Assembly: GCA_002483765.1 (NCBI GenBank)
Contig: DLIO01000109.1
Location: 10,805-74,804, forward strand
DNA length: 64,000 bases
From: Lentisphaeria bacterium UBA7640
GTDB taxonomy: Bacteria > Verrucomicrobiota > Lentisphaeria > Victivallales > Victivallaceae
Direction: 5' to 3'
Shown here: positions 17,979-26,164 of the stretch, in pieces
Position numbering within the stretch: the first letter of the stretch is position 1
Layout of the letters: every line of letters begins with the position of its first letter
The notes under the pieces: generated by a model
Databases searched by the model: none
Seen by the model: the letters and a program-made list of their open reading frames with translations, nothing else
Told to the model about the DNA's origin: nothing
Program-made: the position numbers and the translations under genes

Positions 17979-20900
17979 TTAAAAATATTTACTCTTCGTG
18001 ATTTTATCCTGCGTCAACAACGCGTAAACACGATACATCTCCGACATGCCCCAAGCTTGAGCCGCACATCCGCGCCAATGATGAGGAGCATTGCCATCGG
18101 TGATCTCTGGCAGCTGTCCGGGAATTCCTGCCCTCATCTGGCTAATGCCGGATAACAGCAGCGCCAAGGCGCGTTTGCGCGATGAGGGCTCCAACTTGAA
18201 CATCGCTTCGCAATACGACGGGAAAGGCCAAGTCCACGCAGTGCCATTGTGATATGCTGGTTTACGTCGGGTATCTTCGTCACCCAAATATTGCCCCCAG
18301 TAAGGTAACTTCGAATTGTTCAACTGTTTTCCATGATGGTAGATCGGTTGAGGAAAACTTACTGGTGCGTCAGCCAAGCTGCGGATCGCGCCTGGTACAA
18401 TCAGACATTCAGAGGAACGCACCACCGCAATCTCGACTTCGCGACTACGTAAAGCGTTCAAGGTAACAGCAAACAATTGATTAGAACGGCAAGCGTCATC
18501 AGGCCGTGCCTGTTTGGCGCTTTCACCCGATCGGGCGTGCAAACAATCACTCAGATGCCGCTGTCCTGGTTGAATATAGTATTTTTCGATAGAATCAAGC
18601 ACTTGCTCACGAAGCTTTTCCCACTCTTTGCTTCTTGGCTCACATTCAGCCATAAAACCTAGTGCCGCCGCCCATAATGCTTGAATTTCAATAGGATACC
18701 CTTCGCGCGGGGTGGACGCTGGGTAATTAGTATCCATCCAGGTAAAATGTGATGGACTGAAAATTAATCCGGATTCGGCATCCATCTTAATGCCGTTCTC
18801 AGTGCCTTTGCGATAATGTTCAATGATCGAGCGTAACGTTTCGAGCAGGGTTCGGCCATTACAATCCATGCTAAGAATATCGTTGTTTCCTGCATTTACG
18901 GTATAATCTTTCACCGCGGTAAAAAGCCACAACGGCGCGTCGCTAGTGTCACGATTTGAGACATCTTTGCCATGAATAATATTCGGCAGAGTGCCATTAT
19001 GTTCAAATTGCGCAAATTGATGAATAATCTCCCGGCTCTCATCGACGAATCCGCACGGAATTAGCCCGCGCAAACAAATCAAAGTATCACGCCCCCAATC
19101 CAAGAACCACGGATAGCCAGCAATTACGGTATTCCACGCATCACGTTTAACCACAAAATGGCGTAGCGCGTAACGCATTGCCACTTCTAATGGTAACTCT
19201 TCTGGCATCTTACGCACCATCGGATTTTCAACTGGTTTTGCACCGTTAACCGTAGCATGAAGCACGCTGTGTTCATTGCCTTTTAATTCAAATTGAAAAT
19301 ATCCAGGGCTGAACAGATCGTTATGCGCATCAAGTCCACGCTCTTGCTCCAGCGGCAAAGGAATCATATATTGCCATTCCGGTTGACTGTGGAATTTACT
19401 TTTTTCCATAGTCAATTCCAAACGATGTCCCTTACCGGGGTCAAAAACAAACCCATTCGCTTTAAGATTCACCGCTTTCGGAAAATTAACTTCGGGGCCG
19501 GCAAACGCTCTCGTCACTTCATGAACAGAGCGATCTTCAATATCTGGGCGCATAATAATTGTCACCGGAGCGAGATCATCAAGACAATCTGCTACTCCAC
19601 AACCATTAAGCCGTTCAAATGCCAAGGCAATTGCGTTAGAATCCTCAGACATTCGCAACGTCAACTTCAGCATTATCGTCTTCCCTTGCCCAGCAACGAC
19701 GGAAAAATCCCAAGCGACAATATTATTATGGCCAGAAACAAATTCCGATTGACAAGCCAGATTCAATTCTTGTGAATAGCCATGATAAACCACCCAAGCT
19801 CGGCATCGAGTCAACATCACCGTTGAGTCTATCGGATAGTCTGGATTGCAGTTAGCGGCCAAAAATGCATCATATTTACCACGTATTTGCCCCCAACAGC
19901 CTGAAACTAAACTATACCCGCTCAAATTCGTCGTGCACAAGCCAAAATAATCGTCCTTGCTCAATTCGTGCTGCGGGATGGCAACCTGACAGGAGGCGTG
20001 CTCGTTGCCAATCAACAACATAACTTTACCAACAGAGTGAACGGCCTTATTTTGGGCATAGGTAAAGGTGGTCAACTTTAAATCTAACACAATCGGGTGG
20101 GCATTGTTCTTGAGGCTGGTAATAACGGCGTAAAAACGACCATCTTTCAATGGTAAAGCAACTGCGCGTGCGACAGTGGTGTCGCCATTTTTCAATTCAA
20201 CTCTGAAAAAAGTGTGAGAGAAAACCATCAATACAGTTTTTTCCGGCAACATTACAATACGATTTTGATCAACGCCGTCATGCCATTCAGTAACGCCAGG
20301 AAAATCGCTACCTTGGATTTCAACACAAGCACGATATGGATCTTCACTCAAAACCTCATCAAACTTATCGAGATTAAGCGTCTTAAGATCACCATAACCG
20401 TTAAAAAATGTAATTAGTTCAACTGCCAGTGCACGCCGCTTTTGACGCAAAATTCTATTGGGAAATAACCAGAGCAGTTTCAATGCCTTTTGCAATTTAG
20501 TGTAATAGATATGGTCAGCAGCCAAACAGCGCGTTTCACCGGGTTTCATCAAATATCCTGCACTATCCAAATTGAATTGTTCGCCACTAAGTAGATCAAT
20601 TAAACCAGATGACGGGAATCGGTTGGCATCCCATTTTATCTGTTGCTCATTGACATCGTCAAGATTTACCAGTACAAGCACCGTGGTTTCATCATTCTCA
20701 GACACCCGTTTTAACGCTAATGTGTTGCCACCTTTTTCGTGAATCATCATCAATTTAGCACCAACTGAAAATGCCGGATGGATCGACAGCAAGGTTTGCA
20801 ATAACCTAATCTCGTCGACTTGATTGTCGGACGCACCCCAGTTCAGCGACCCTGAACCGTGAACTTTAATCCGCTCAGTCGCCAGCCATTCCACTCCATT

Positions 20901-22253
20901 GGTGATTCCGAACGAGCCACCGACTGACAGTAACGCACTCATTGCTGTACGCATTCTTGCATAAGTTTTAGACTTCGCCGCCAAGCGTTCATTATCATGC
21001 GTTTCTGCAAAATGGGTTTGTAAGCCTTTGCTGTTGCTGATGGGATAACACCAGCCTTCGAGATAAAGCGTAACTTGATCGCGGTTATAGTTTTGGAAAA
21101 GTTCTGAATATGCCCAACTCAAACCGCCCTCACCTAATAGCCGTTCCACGATCGACAATGCTCCACCAAGCCCTTCAAGCAGGAAAACGGTATCGGGGTA
21201 TTCATGGCGAACTTTAGCGGTAATATAAATCCACGCTTCAAAAGGGATCATGTAGCCGGCGTCACAACGGAAACCATCAACCCCTTTTCGACACCAAAAC
21301 AAAAATACTTTGGCCATTAAATGATGCACTTCAGGAAGACGATAATCCAATTTAGACAAATCTCGCCAAATCGTTCCCCAAGCGCCTGGACTTTCAAAAG
21401 TTCCATCGTCTTGACGTACGTACCAGTCTGGATGTTCATCGTGCAGCCGCGACGCCCAACCGGTGTGATTGACTGGAATGTCAAGAAACAACCGCGCGCC
21501 ACGCGCATGGACTGCGTCAATTAATTCCATAAATTGTTCCATTGGCGTCGCTTTGATATCGAACTCCGCCAAGGCTGGCTCGACTGAAAAATAATCACGC
21601 GAAGCAAATGGACTGCCATAACGCCCCATCCGACCATAGGAGATAGGTAATGGGTGAATCGGCAATAATTGAACGATTCTACTCCGCAGTGTGCCAACAA
21701 TAAAGTCAAGTTGTTTAATAACATCGCGAAAAGTCCCAGACGGTGGAATTACAGTATACCCCTGAGCATCGAGTTCCTTAAGCTTTTCTTCTGAAGCAGC
21801 ATCGTGATTAGGTTTCATATCTTTGCTGAATTGCCGTGGAAATAACGAATAAATGGTATTGGCGCAGCAATTTTCTGCTGGTTCAACTTTAACTATAGTA
21901 TTGCCTGCACCTTCAGCCCATTGCGGCTCGGTAGTTCCAGAAACCTTGAACCAGCATTTAGACTCAAAACAGCCCACTTCGAACAGCGCTAAACGTATTT
22001 CATACATGGTGTCTGAAATTTTGCGCATCGGCAAATCGTGCCAGGAGCGACCAAGCACCGGTTTCTCGCGTTCGGTGAAATTAATACGTTCAACGCACTG
22101 AATATCCGCCCTGCCCAGTTCTGTCCGCAAAAAAGCTTCGCCTGTTTTTGATTCTTTCAAAATCAATTGAAAGGTTACAGTGTCGCCACGGTGGTACATC
22201 AGCCGTGCGGATGACGCAGGTATTTGGGTTATCACGGTTGCTTTGCGCTCCAT
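17979..22253 (-). CDS. GH13 alpha-amylase-family plus GH133 amylo-alpha-1,6-glucosidase fusion (glycogen debranching)
   Basis: 1424 residues. An N-terminal beta domain (about 1-125) precedes a GH13 barrel (about 130-560). Its catalytic set is complete: 'LDIPVNH' (Asp258, His263), nucleophile Asp331 in 'DGFRCDAG', acid/base Glu360 in 'FLLEG', and Asp420 in 'THDNE'. A long middle region of beta character follows. The C-terminal (alpha/alpha)6 GDE_C domain (about 1010-1410) holds 'WFLDWGRD', 'FTWMD' (Asp near 1174) and 'LPEITDG' (Glu near 1383), likely the GH133 acid and base. No secretion signal is seen, so it should act on intracellular glycogen or maltodextrin. The order transferase-like barrel then glucosidase resembles eukaryotic debranching enzyme. 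It shares a strand with hldE1 and kdsB, with only 24 nt between. Confidence 0.88.
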   Translation of the reverse strand: MERKATVITQIPASSARLMYHRGDTVTFQLILKESKTGEAFLRTELGRADIQCVERINFTEREKPVLGRSWHDLPMRKISDTMYEIRLALFEVGCFESKCWFKVSGTTEPQWAEGAGNTIVKVEPAENCCANTIYSLFPRQFSKDMKPNHDAASEEKLKELDAQGYTVIPPSGTFRDVIKQLDFIVGTLRSRIVQLLPIHPLPISYGRMGRYGSPFASRDYFSVEPALAEFDIKATPMEQFMELIDAVHARGARLFLDIPVNHTGWASRLHDEHPDWYVRQDDGTFESPGAWGTIWRDLSKLDYRLPEVHHLMAKVFLFWCRKGVDGFRCDAGYMIPFEAWIYITAKVRHEYPDTVFLLEGLGGALSIVERLLGEGGLSWAYSELFQNYNRDQVTLYLEGWCYPISNSKGLQTHFAETHDNERLAAKSKTYARMRTAMSALLSVGGSFGITNGVEWLATERIKVHGSGSLNWGASDNQVDEIRLLQTLLSIHPAFSVGAKLMMIHEKGGNTLALKRVSENDETTVLVLVNLDDVNEQQIKWDANRFPSSGLIDLLSGEQFNLDSAGYLMKPGETRCLAADHIYYTKLQKALKLLWLFPNRILRQKRRALAVELITFFNGYGDLKTLNLDKFDEVLSEDPYRACVEIQGSDFPGVTEWHDGVDQNRIVMLPEKTVLMVFSHTFFRVELKNGDTTVARAVALPLKDGRFYAVITSLKNNAHPIVLDLKLTTFTYAQNKAVHSVGKVMLLIGNEHASCQVAIPQHELSKDDYFGLCTTNLSGYSLVSGCWGQIRGKYDAFLAANCNPDYPIDSTVMLTRCRAWVVYHGYSQELNLACQSEFVSGHNNIVAWDFSVVAGQGKTIMLKLTLRMSEDSNAIALAFERLNGCGVADCLDDLAPVTIIMRPDIEDRSVHEVTRAFAGPEVNFPKAVNLKANGFVFDPGKGHRLELTMEKSKFHSQPEWQYMIPLPLEQERGLDAHNDLFSPGYFQFELKGNEHSVLHATVNGAKPVENPMVRKMPEELPLEVAMRYALRHFVVKRDAWNTVIAGYPWFLDWGRDTLICLRGLIPCGFVDESREIIHQFAQFEHNGTLPNIIHGKDVSNRDTSDAPLWLFTAVKDYTVNAGNNDILSMDCNGRTLLETLRSIIEHYRKGTENGIKMDAESGLIFSPSHFTWMDTNYPASTPREGYPIEIQALWAAALGFMAECEPRSKEWEKLREQVLDSIEKYYIQPGQRHLSDCLHARSGESAKQARPDDACRSNQLFAVTLNALRSREVEIAVVRSSECLIVPGAIRSLADAPVSFPQPIYHHGKQLNNSKLPYWGQYLGDEDTRRKPAYHNGTAWTWPFPSYCEAMFKLEPSSRKRALALLLSGISQMRAGIPGQLPEITDGNAPHHWRGCAAQAWGMSEMYRVYALLTQDKITKSKYF

Positions 22254-22296
22254 CTAAAGTTATTGAAATTACTCCTGCAATATACATCTCCAGCAT

Positions 22297-22326
22297 AAAA
22301 AAAAAAGCCTTAAACCTTGGGTAGGC
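22297..22326 (-). terminator. Rho-independent terminator after the PocR-AraC gene
   Basis: Read on the minus strand, GCCT…AGGC with an inner ACC/GGT pairing (22307-22326) is followed by ten T residues (22297-22306). It lies between the AraC-type gene end (22338) and the debranching-enzyme start, so it separates the two units. Confidence 0.65.
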
Positions 22327-22337
22327 ATTAAATCACT

Positions 22338-23177
22338 TCAAGAAAGCGAACGCCGATATTCTGTCGGGGTGATTTGGCGATACTTGCGATATATTCTAGA
22401 AAAATAAAATTGATCCCGGTAACCTGCTTGGTCACTGATCTCCTCAATAGTCTTCTCTGGATATTGTTTCATCAATTTTTCTGCATAATGCAATTTTCGA
22501 TCAATTAACAGATTTTTAAAGGTTATACCGAGTTTGCGCCGCACTAAGTGGGAAACGGTGGAACGACTTCTGCCGACGTGTTCAGCCACCTGCTCCAAGG
22601 TGATACGTTCACTAACTCGCTCATCAATATAGCGTTCTATTTTATTCAACAATTGATTTCGGCGTAGACCGACCAATTCTTTGGTGACAATATAATCCAT
22701 CAACAGCGAAAACATTCCCAGCAAGTCATCGACGCGTTCCGGCGCAATATACGGCAAGTTAATAAACGCTTCCTCAACATTCGACAACAATTTCGTATTC
22801 TTGCATTTCAATTTCACGGCCGCGGGTAAAACTTTAACAGTGCGAAATTGACCGATCATGACGAAACCAACTGGATAGCCACTCACCATCAACGGCGCAA
22901 TGGCTTCGCGCAACCCAGCATGACATTTGTAGCAAACAATCGATCGTGCGGCAATACATTCCCGTTGTTTAGCTGAATCTAGCATAAAACAGCGTTCTGC
23001 GCCAAAAATTTTTTGTTGCATCAAACAACAATAATCTGAATTACGCCGATCCAAGCCACGTTGTAACTCTTGACCTTTTTCGTCGTAAAACACAATACTG
23101 ATATTCATGAGCGCCGCGAAGTGATCAAAAATATTCTTTACTTCATCGCGTAAAATTAGAGTCAATGTTGTTTTCAT
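22338..23177 (-). CDS. AraC-family regulator with N-terminal PocR sensor domain
   Basis: 280 residues from the ATG at 23177. An upstream in-frame ATG at 23216 would add 13 hydrophobic residues and lie on the operator repeats; neither start has a clear ribosome site. The PocR domain (about 5-165) shows its conserved cysteines ('CCLMQQKIFGAERC', 'CYKCHAGL') and 'PLMVSGYPVGFVMIGQF'. PocR domains bind small hydrocarbon-like ligands such as diols or sugars. A double HTH follows (about 180-280, 'LEQVAEHVGRSRSTVSHLV' and 'IEEISDQAGYRDQFYFSRIYRK'). It is divergent from the Gfo/Idh-epimerase operon, its likely target. Confidence 0.9.
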   Translation of the reverse strand: MKTTLTLILRDEVKNIFDHFAALMNISIVFYDEKGQELQRGLDRRNSDYCCLMQQKIFGAERCFMLDSAKQRECIAARSIVCYKCHAGLREAIAPLMVSGYPVGFVMIGQFRTVKVLPAAVKLKCKNTKLLSNVEEAFINLPYIAPERVDDLLGMFSLLMDYIVTKELVGLRRNQLLNKIERYIDERVSERITLEQVAEHVGRSRSTVSHLVRRKLGITFKNLLIDRKLHYAEKLMKQYPEKTIEEISDQAGYRDQFYFSRIYRKYRQITPTEYRRSLS

Positions 23178-23208
23178 AGACAAAAAATAGCATAAACTGC
23201 ACAAAAGT

Positions 23209-23265
23209 CCATTCATTTGCGCAATATTCCATTCAAAGCTAACAGCTTTACGGTTATCTTATAAT
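23209..23265 (+). promoter_or_regulatory. AraC-type operator (direct repeats) and promoter of the sugar operon
   Basis: Two identical CCATTCA half-sites (23209-23215 and 23229-23235) lie exactly 20 bp apart, on one face of the helix, as for AraC/XylS dimers. The second ends next to the -35 position. The perfect -10 TATAAT is at 23260-23265 and there is no -35 consensus, as expected for an activator-dependent promoter. A 6-bp inverted repeat AAAGCT-AAC-AGCTTT (23235-23249) overlaps the -35 zone. Confidence 0.55.
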
Positions 23266-23302
23266 GTATTTAGTTTCAATAACCACAAAACAGGAGTTTT
23301 TT

Positions 23303-24349
23303 ATGGAAAAAGTCAGAGTTGGAATTATCGGGTTAGGTTTTATGGGAACCACACACTTTGGAATTCATCAAGCAAATCCCAAAGCGCAAGTCGTTGCCGT
23401 TGCAGACATCGACAAAGTCAAGTTGACCGGCAACATCAGTGCAGTTGTCGGTAATATCGGCACTCGCGACAGTGATCAGCTGGATTTTAGCGGCATCAAA
23501 ACTTATGAGAATGCCCTTGATCTGATCAACAGCCCTGATGTTGACATGGTCGATATCTGCGTTCCGACGTTTTTACACAAAAAATTCGCACTAGCAGCCA
23601 TTAAAGCTGGCAAACACGTTTTTCTTGAAAAACCTTTTTCGCGTAATTTAGACGAAGTTAAAGAAATTGCAGCCGCGGCGCGCGCTTCCGATAAAAACTT
23701 CAATGTTGGCATGTGTGTAAGAGCTTGGCCGGAATATTTTGATGCCCGTACCCGCTTTAAAGCTGGAGAATTCGGCGCGCTCAAAAGTGCTAATTTCCGC
23801 CGCTTATCCCCAAGTGTCGATGGCAATTCCTGGGAAAACTGGTTTATGAATAACCAGCGCAGTGGTAGCGCCATTCTTGACCTACACATGCACGATATCG
23901 ATTTAGTACGTTTTTTCTTTGGTAAACCTCGTGCCGTCAATGCATTCGGCCTGCGTGGCTTCCGTAGTGATGACGGTATTGATCATGTTTTAGCGCGTTA
24001 TGACTTTGGTGATGGCACATTAGTATCCGCCGAAGGTGGCTGGGCTGGCACTAAAAGCGTTCCTTTTGAAATGAGTTTCCAACTCATTTGCGAAAAAGCC
24101 ACAGTTCGCTTTATGTCTGAGGGTTACAAAATCTATTGGGAAAACGGCGAAGTTGAGAGTCCTGAAGTTGGCGATGCCACGTTGCCGACCGGCTGGCATC
24201 AAGAATTGGCATATTTCGTCAACTGCATTCTTGATGGTAGCAAACCAGAAAAATATCAAAAGCTTGATGAATTAGTTGATTCATTCAAAATGTATGAAGC
24301 TGAATTAGCAGCAATTGAGTCCGGAAAAACTGTAACTATTAACTATTGA
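23303..24349 (+). CDS. Gfo/Idh/MocA family NAD(P)-dependent oxidoreductase
   Basis: 348 residues from the ATG at 23303, which has CAGGAG 6 nt upstream; an upstream in-frame start at 23264 lies on the -10 box. The Rossmann N-terminus is 'VGIIGLGFMGTTH', followed by 'VCVPTFLHKKFALAAIKAGKHVFLEKPF' with the EKP motif. The C-terminal substrate domain contains 'ILDLHMHDIDLVRFFFG', whose His/Asp residues are typical of the catalytic site. These enzymes oxidise or reduce sugars and inositols in the cytoplasm. The paired epimerase 9 nt downstream and the divergent PocR-AraC gene define a small sugar operon. Substrate not readable from sequence. Confidence 0.9.
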   Translation: MEKVRVGIIGLGFMGTTHFGIHQANPKAQVVAVADIDKVKLTGNISAVVGNIGTRDSDQLDFSGIKTYENALDLINSPDVDMVDICVPTFLHKKFALAAIKAGKHVFLEKPFSRNLDEVKEIAAAARASDKNFNVGMCVRAWPEYFDARTRFKAGEFGALKSANFRRLSPSVDGNSWENWFMNNQRSGSAILDLHMHDIDLVRFFFGKPRAVNAFGLRGFRSDDGIDHVLARYDFGDGTLVSAEGGWAGTKSVPFEMSFQLICEKATVRFMSEGYKIYWENGEVESPEVGDATLPTGWHQELAYFVNCILDGSKPEKYQKLDELVDSFKMYEAELAAIESGKTVTINY

Positions 24350-24358
24350 GGTGTTCAC

Positions 24359-25228
24359 ATGGAATTTTATAAAGCATTAAATTATTGGGTATTCGGTGGA
24401 TTTGATGGCGTGAAAACGCCTTACGAACTGATTGATTTCGTAAAAGAACAAGGTCTCGACGGGGCAGAATTGACCGTTGGCGATGCTCTGAAAATCGATA
24501 TTACCGAAGCAGAGTGCAAAAAAATTCGCGATTACGCCGCAGCAAAATCAATTGGTCTGCGTAGCCTCGCCACTGGCTTTTACTGGGGAAAATCGCTCGG
24601 CACAGATGATGAAGCGGTACGCGCGGAAGCATTGGAGTTTACTCGTAAGTATCTTCAAATCGCCAACTGGATTGGTGCTGAAGTGATTTTGGCTGTGCCT
24701 GGCGCAACCTGTGTAAAATGGGATCCGTCTGTCCCTGTAGTGCCATACAAAACGGTCTGGAATAAATCGATAGAATCATTGAAAGAACTACTACCATTAG
24801 CAGAAAAACTCAACGTAACTATCGCGCTGGAAAACGTCTGGAATCGTTTTTTATTGTCGCCAATGGAGTGGAAACTCTATCTCGACCAATTCGATTCTCC
24901 GAATATCGGCATTTATTTTGACATGGCAAATGGTCTGATTTATGCGCCAGCTGAAGATTTTGTTAGCATTTTGGGTAAACGTATCAAAGCTATTCACATC
25001 AAAAACTGGACAGGTGAAGATTCCGGCGGTGGATTGCATGGCTTTGGTGATGATATCGCCGTCGGCGAAGTCAACTTCCCAGCGCTGTTGGATGAATTGA
25101 AAAAGCTCAATTACAGCGGCCCTATTTCGGCAGAAATGATTCCATTCTGTCGCCTGCCTGATCTGGTATTACCCGATCACGAACTAGCAGTCGCAACCGC
25201 CAAACGTGTCAAAGAAATATTGGGCTGA
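24359..25228 (+). CDS. Sugar phosphate isomerase/epimerase family TIM-barrel protein
   Basis: 289 residues of the xylose isomerase-like/D-tagatose 3-epimerase fold. Likely metal ligands sit at 'ALENVWNRF' (Glu), 'FDMANG' (Asp), 'IHIKNW' (His) and 'ISAEMIP' (Glu), the usual EDHE set of this family. It probably interconverts a ketose or an oxidised product of the neighbouring dehydrogenase; such pairs are common in inositol and rare-sugar catabolism. It starts 9 nt after the oxidoreductase gene and ends the operon. The exact substrate is unknown. Confidence 0.87.
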   Translation: MEFYKALNYWVFGGFDGVKTPYELIDFVKEQGLDGAELTVGDALKIDITEAECKKIRDYAAAKSIGLRSLATGFYWGKSLGTDDEAVRAEALEFTRKYLQIANWIGAEVILAVPGATCVKWDPSVPVVPYKTVWNKSIESLKELLPLAEKLNVTIALENVWNRFLLSPMEWKLYLDQFDSPNIGIYFDMANGLIYAPAEDFVSILGKRIKAIHIKNWTGEDSGGGLHGFGDDIAVGEVNFPALLDELKKLNYSGPISAEMIPFCRLPDLVLPDHELAVATAKRVKEILG

Positions 25229-25318
25229 AAACGGTTTGCAAGAGCAAACTTTAACCACAAAGTGAATTGATGTTTTAAAGACTTTAAGGACTTGGACATT
25301 GATGTAATTGATCGTTTA

Positions 25319-25349
25319 AATTTGCGCGCGCATTATGCGCGCGCGAATT
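25319..25349. repeat. Dispersed intergenic palindrome, copy 4 (one mismatch)
   Basis: 31 bp with one unpaired position (T instead of C at 25323) and central T. It lies between convergent ends: the epimerase stop at 25228 and the nitroreductase-like stop at 25492. The rest of this gap shows nothing else. Confidence 0.92.
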
Positions 25350-25491
25350 AAACATTCACTTTACACAATTATTTTAGCCAAACTTCTATCGAAATATAAA
25401 GCCTGAATTGTTCTCCGCGTTCCCATTAGTGAAATCTGTGAACAATACTCCCTTCCCTTATAGGAATTATTTGCGAGTACAATAATGGAGT

Positions 25492-26145
25492 TTATTTTCT
25501 GCCGATTGGCTGAGTAAACTGGATACGATGCGATTCTGGTAATTTCATCTCTATTGCCAGTTTATCGATCTCAACTAAGCCGCAAACCACGGTGGACAAA
25601 TTAGCAGAAGCCGCATAAAGATAAACATTTTGTGACATGCTGCCAGCATGAAATGCGCCATACTTCGTAAACCCTGATTCGGGAATATTGACACGCTTCA
25701 TCCGTTCATTGTCGGAAACATAGATCAAAACAACTGGCGCAGTCGTATGCATTTTTTTCTGCGTGCCGGTGAACTCGCGAAAGTCGCGGGGTTGTTCCAA
25801 TTCGAGCTGATGCGCTTCTGGATTGTAGCGATACAGACCGTCAGGCATTGCCGCGAACAAAATCATTGAACGAGCGTCACGAGCAGTCGGAATGGTGAGT
25901 TTGCCGTTCTTGCGGGTCACGCCAGTCGCGGCAAAGAAAAGGTCTGACAACTCTTGTCTATTTAGCGGCGCCGCCGATATATTGCGTTTGGACTGACGTT
26001 CATCGAGCGCAGCCATTAACGGTTTGCCACCTTTGCGATTAGGCGCGGGTAATTTTATAACTTTATCCGCAGCAAAACTATTCACCGCCAAAATGGCGAT
26101 TAACGACATCATCAAGAATATCTGTTTCTTCAAATTAAACCTCAT
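25492..26145 (-). CDS. Exported nitroreductase-fold protein (SagB-type)
   Basis: About 217 residues from the ATG at 26145, giving signal peptide 'MRFNLKKQIFLMMSL…NSFA'; a longer frame from 26202 would overlap metG and hide the signal. The mature part has 'LDERQSKRNIS', the FMN-binding Arg/Ser start of nitroreductases, and 'LSDLFFAATGVTRKNG', 'TIPTARDARSM' and 'NVYLYAASANLSTVVCG'. These match the SagB/ThcOx-like nitroreductase subfamily. Flavin-dependent reduction in the periplasm is implied. No SD is clear. The electron donor and substrate are unknown. Confidence 0.75.
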   Translation of the reverse strand: MRFNLKKQIFLMMSLIAILAVNSFAADKVIKLPAPNRKGGKPLMAALDERQSKRNISAAPLNRQELSDLFFAATGVTRKNGKLTIPTARDARSMILFAAMPDGLYRYNPEAHQLELEQPRDFREFTGTQKKMHTTAPVVLIYVSDNERMKRVNIPESGFTKYGAFHAGSMSQNVYLYAASANLSTVVCGLVEIDKLAIEMKLPESHRIQFTQPIGRK

Positions 26146-26164
26146 GTTATTTAGGAAATATAGC

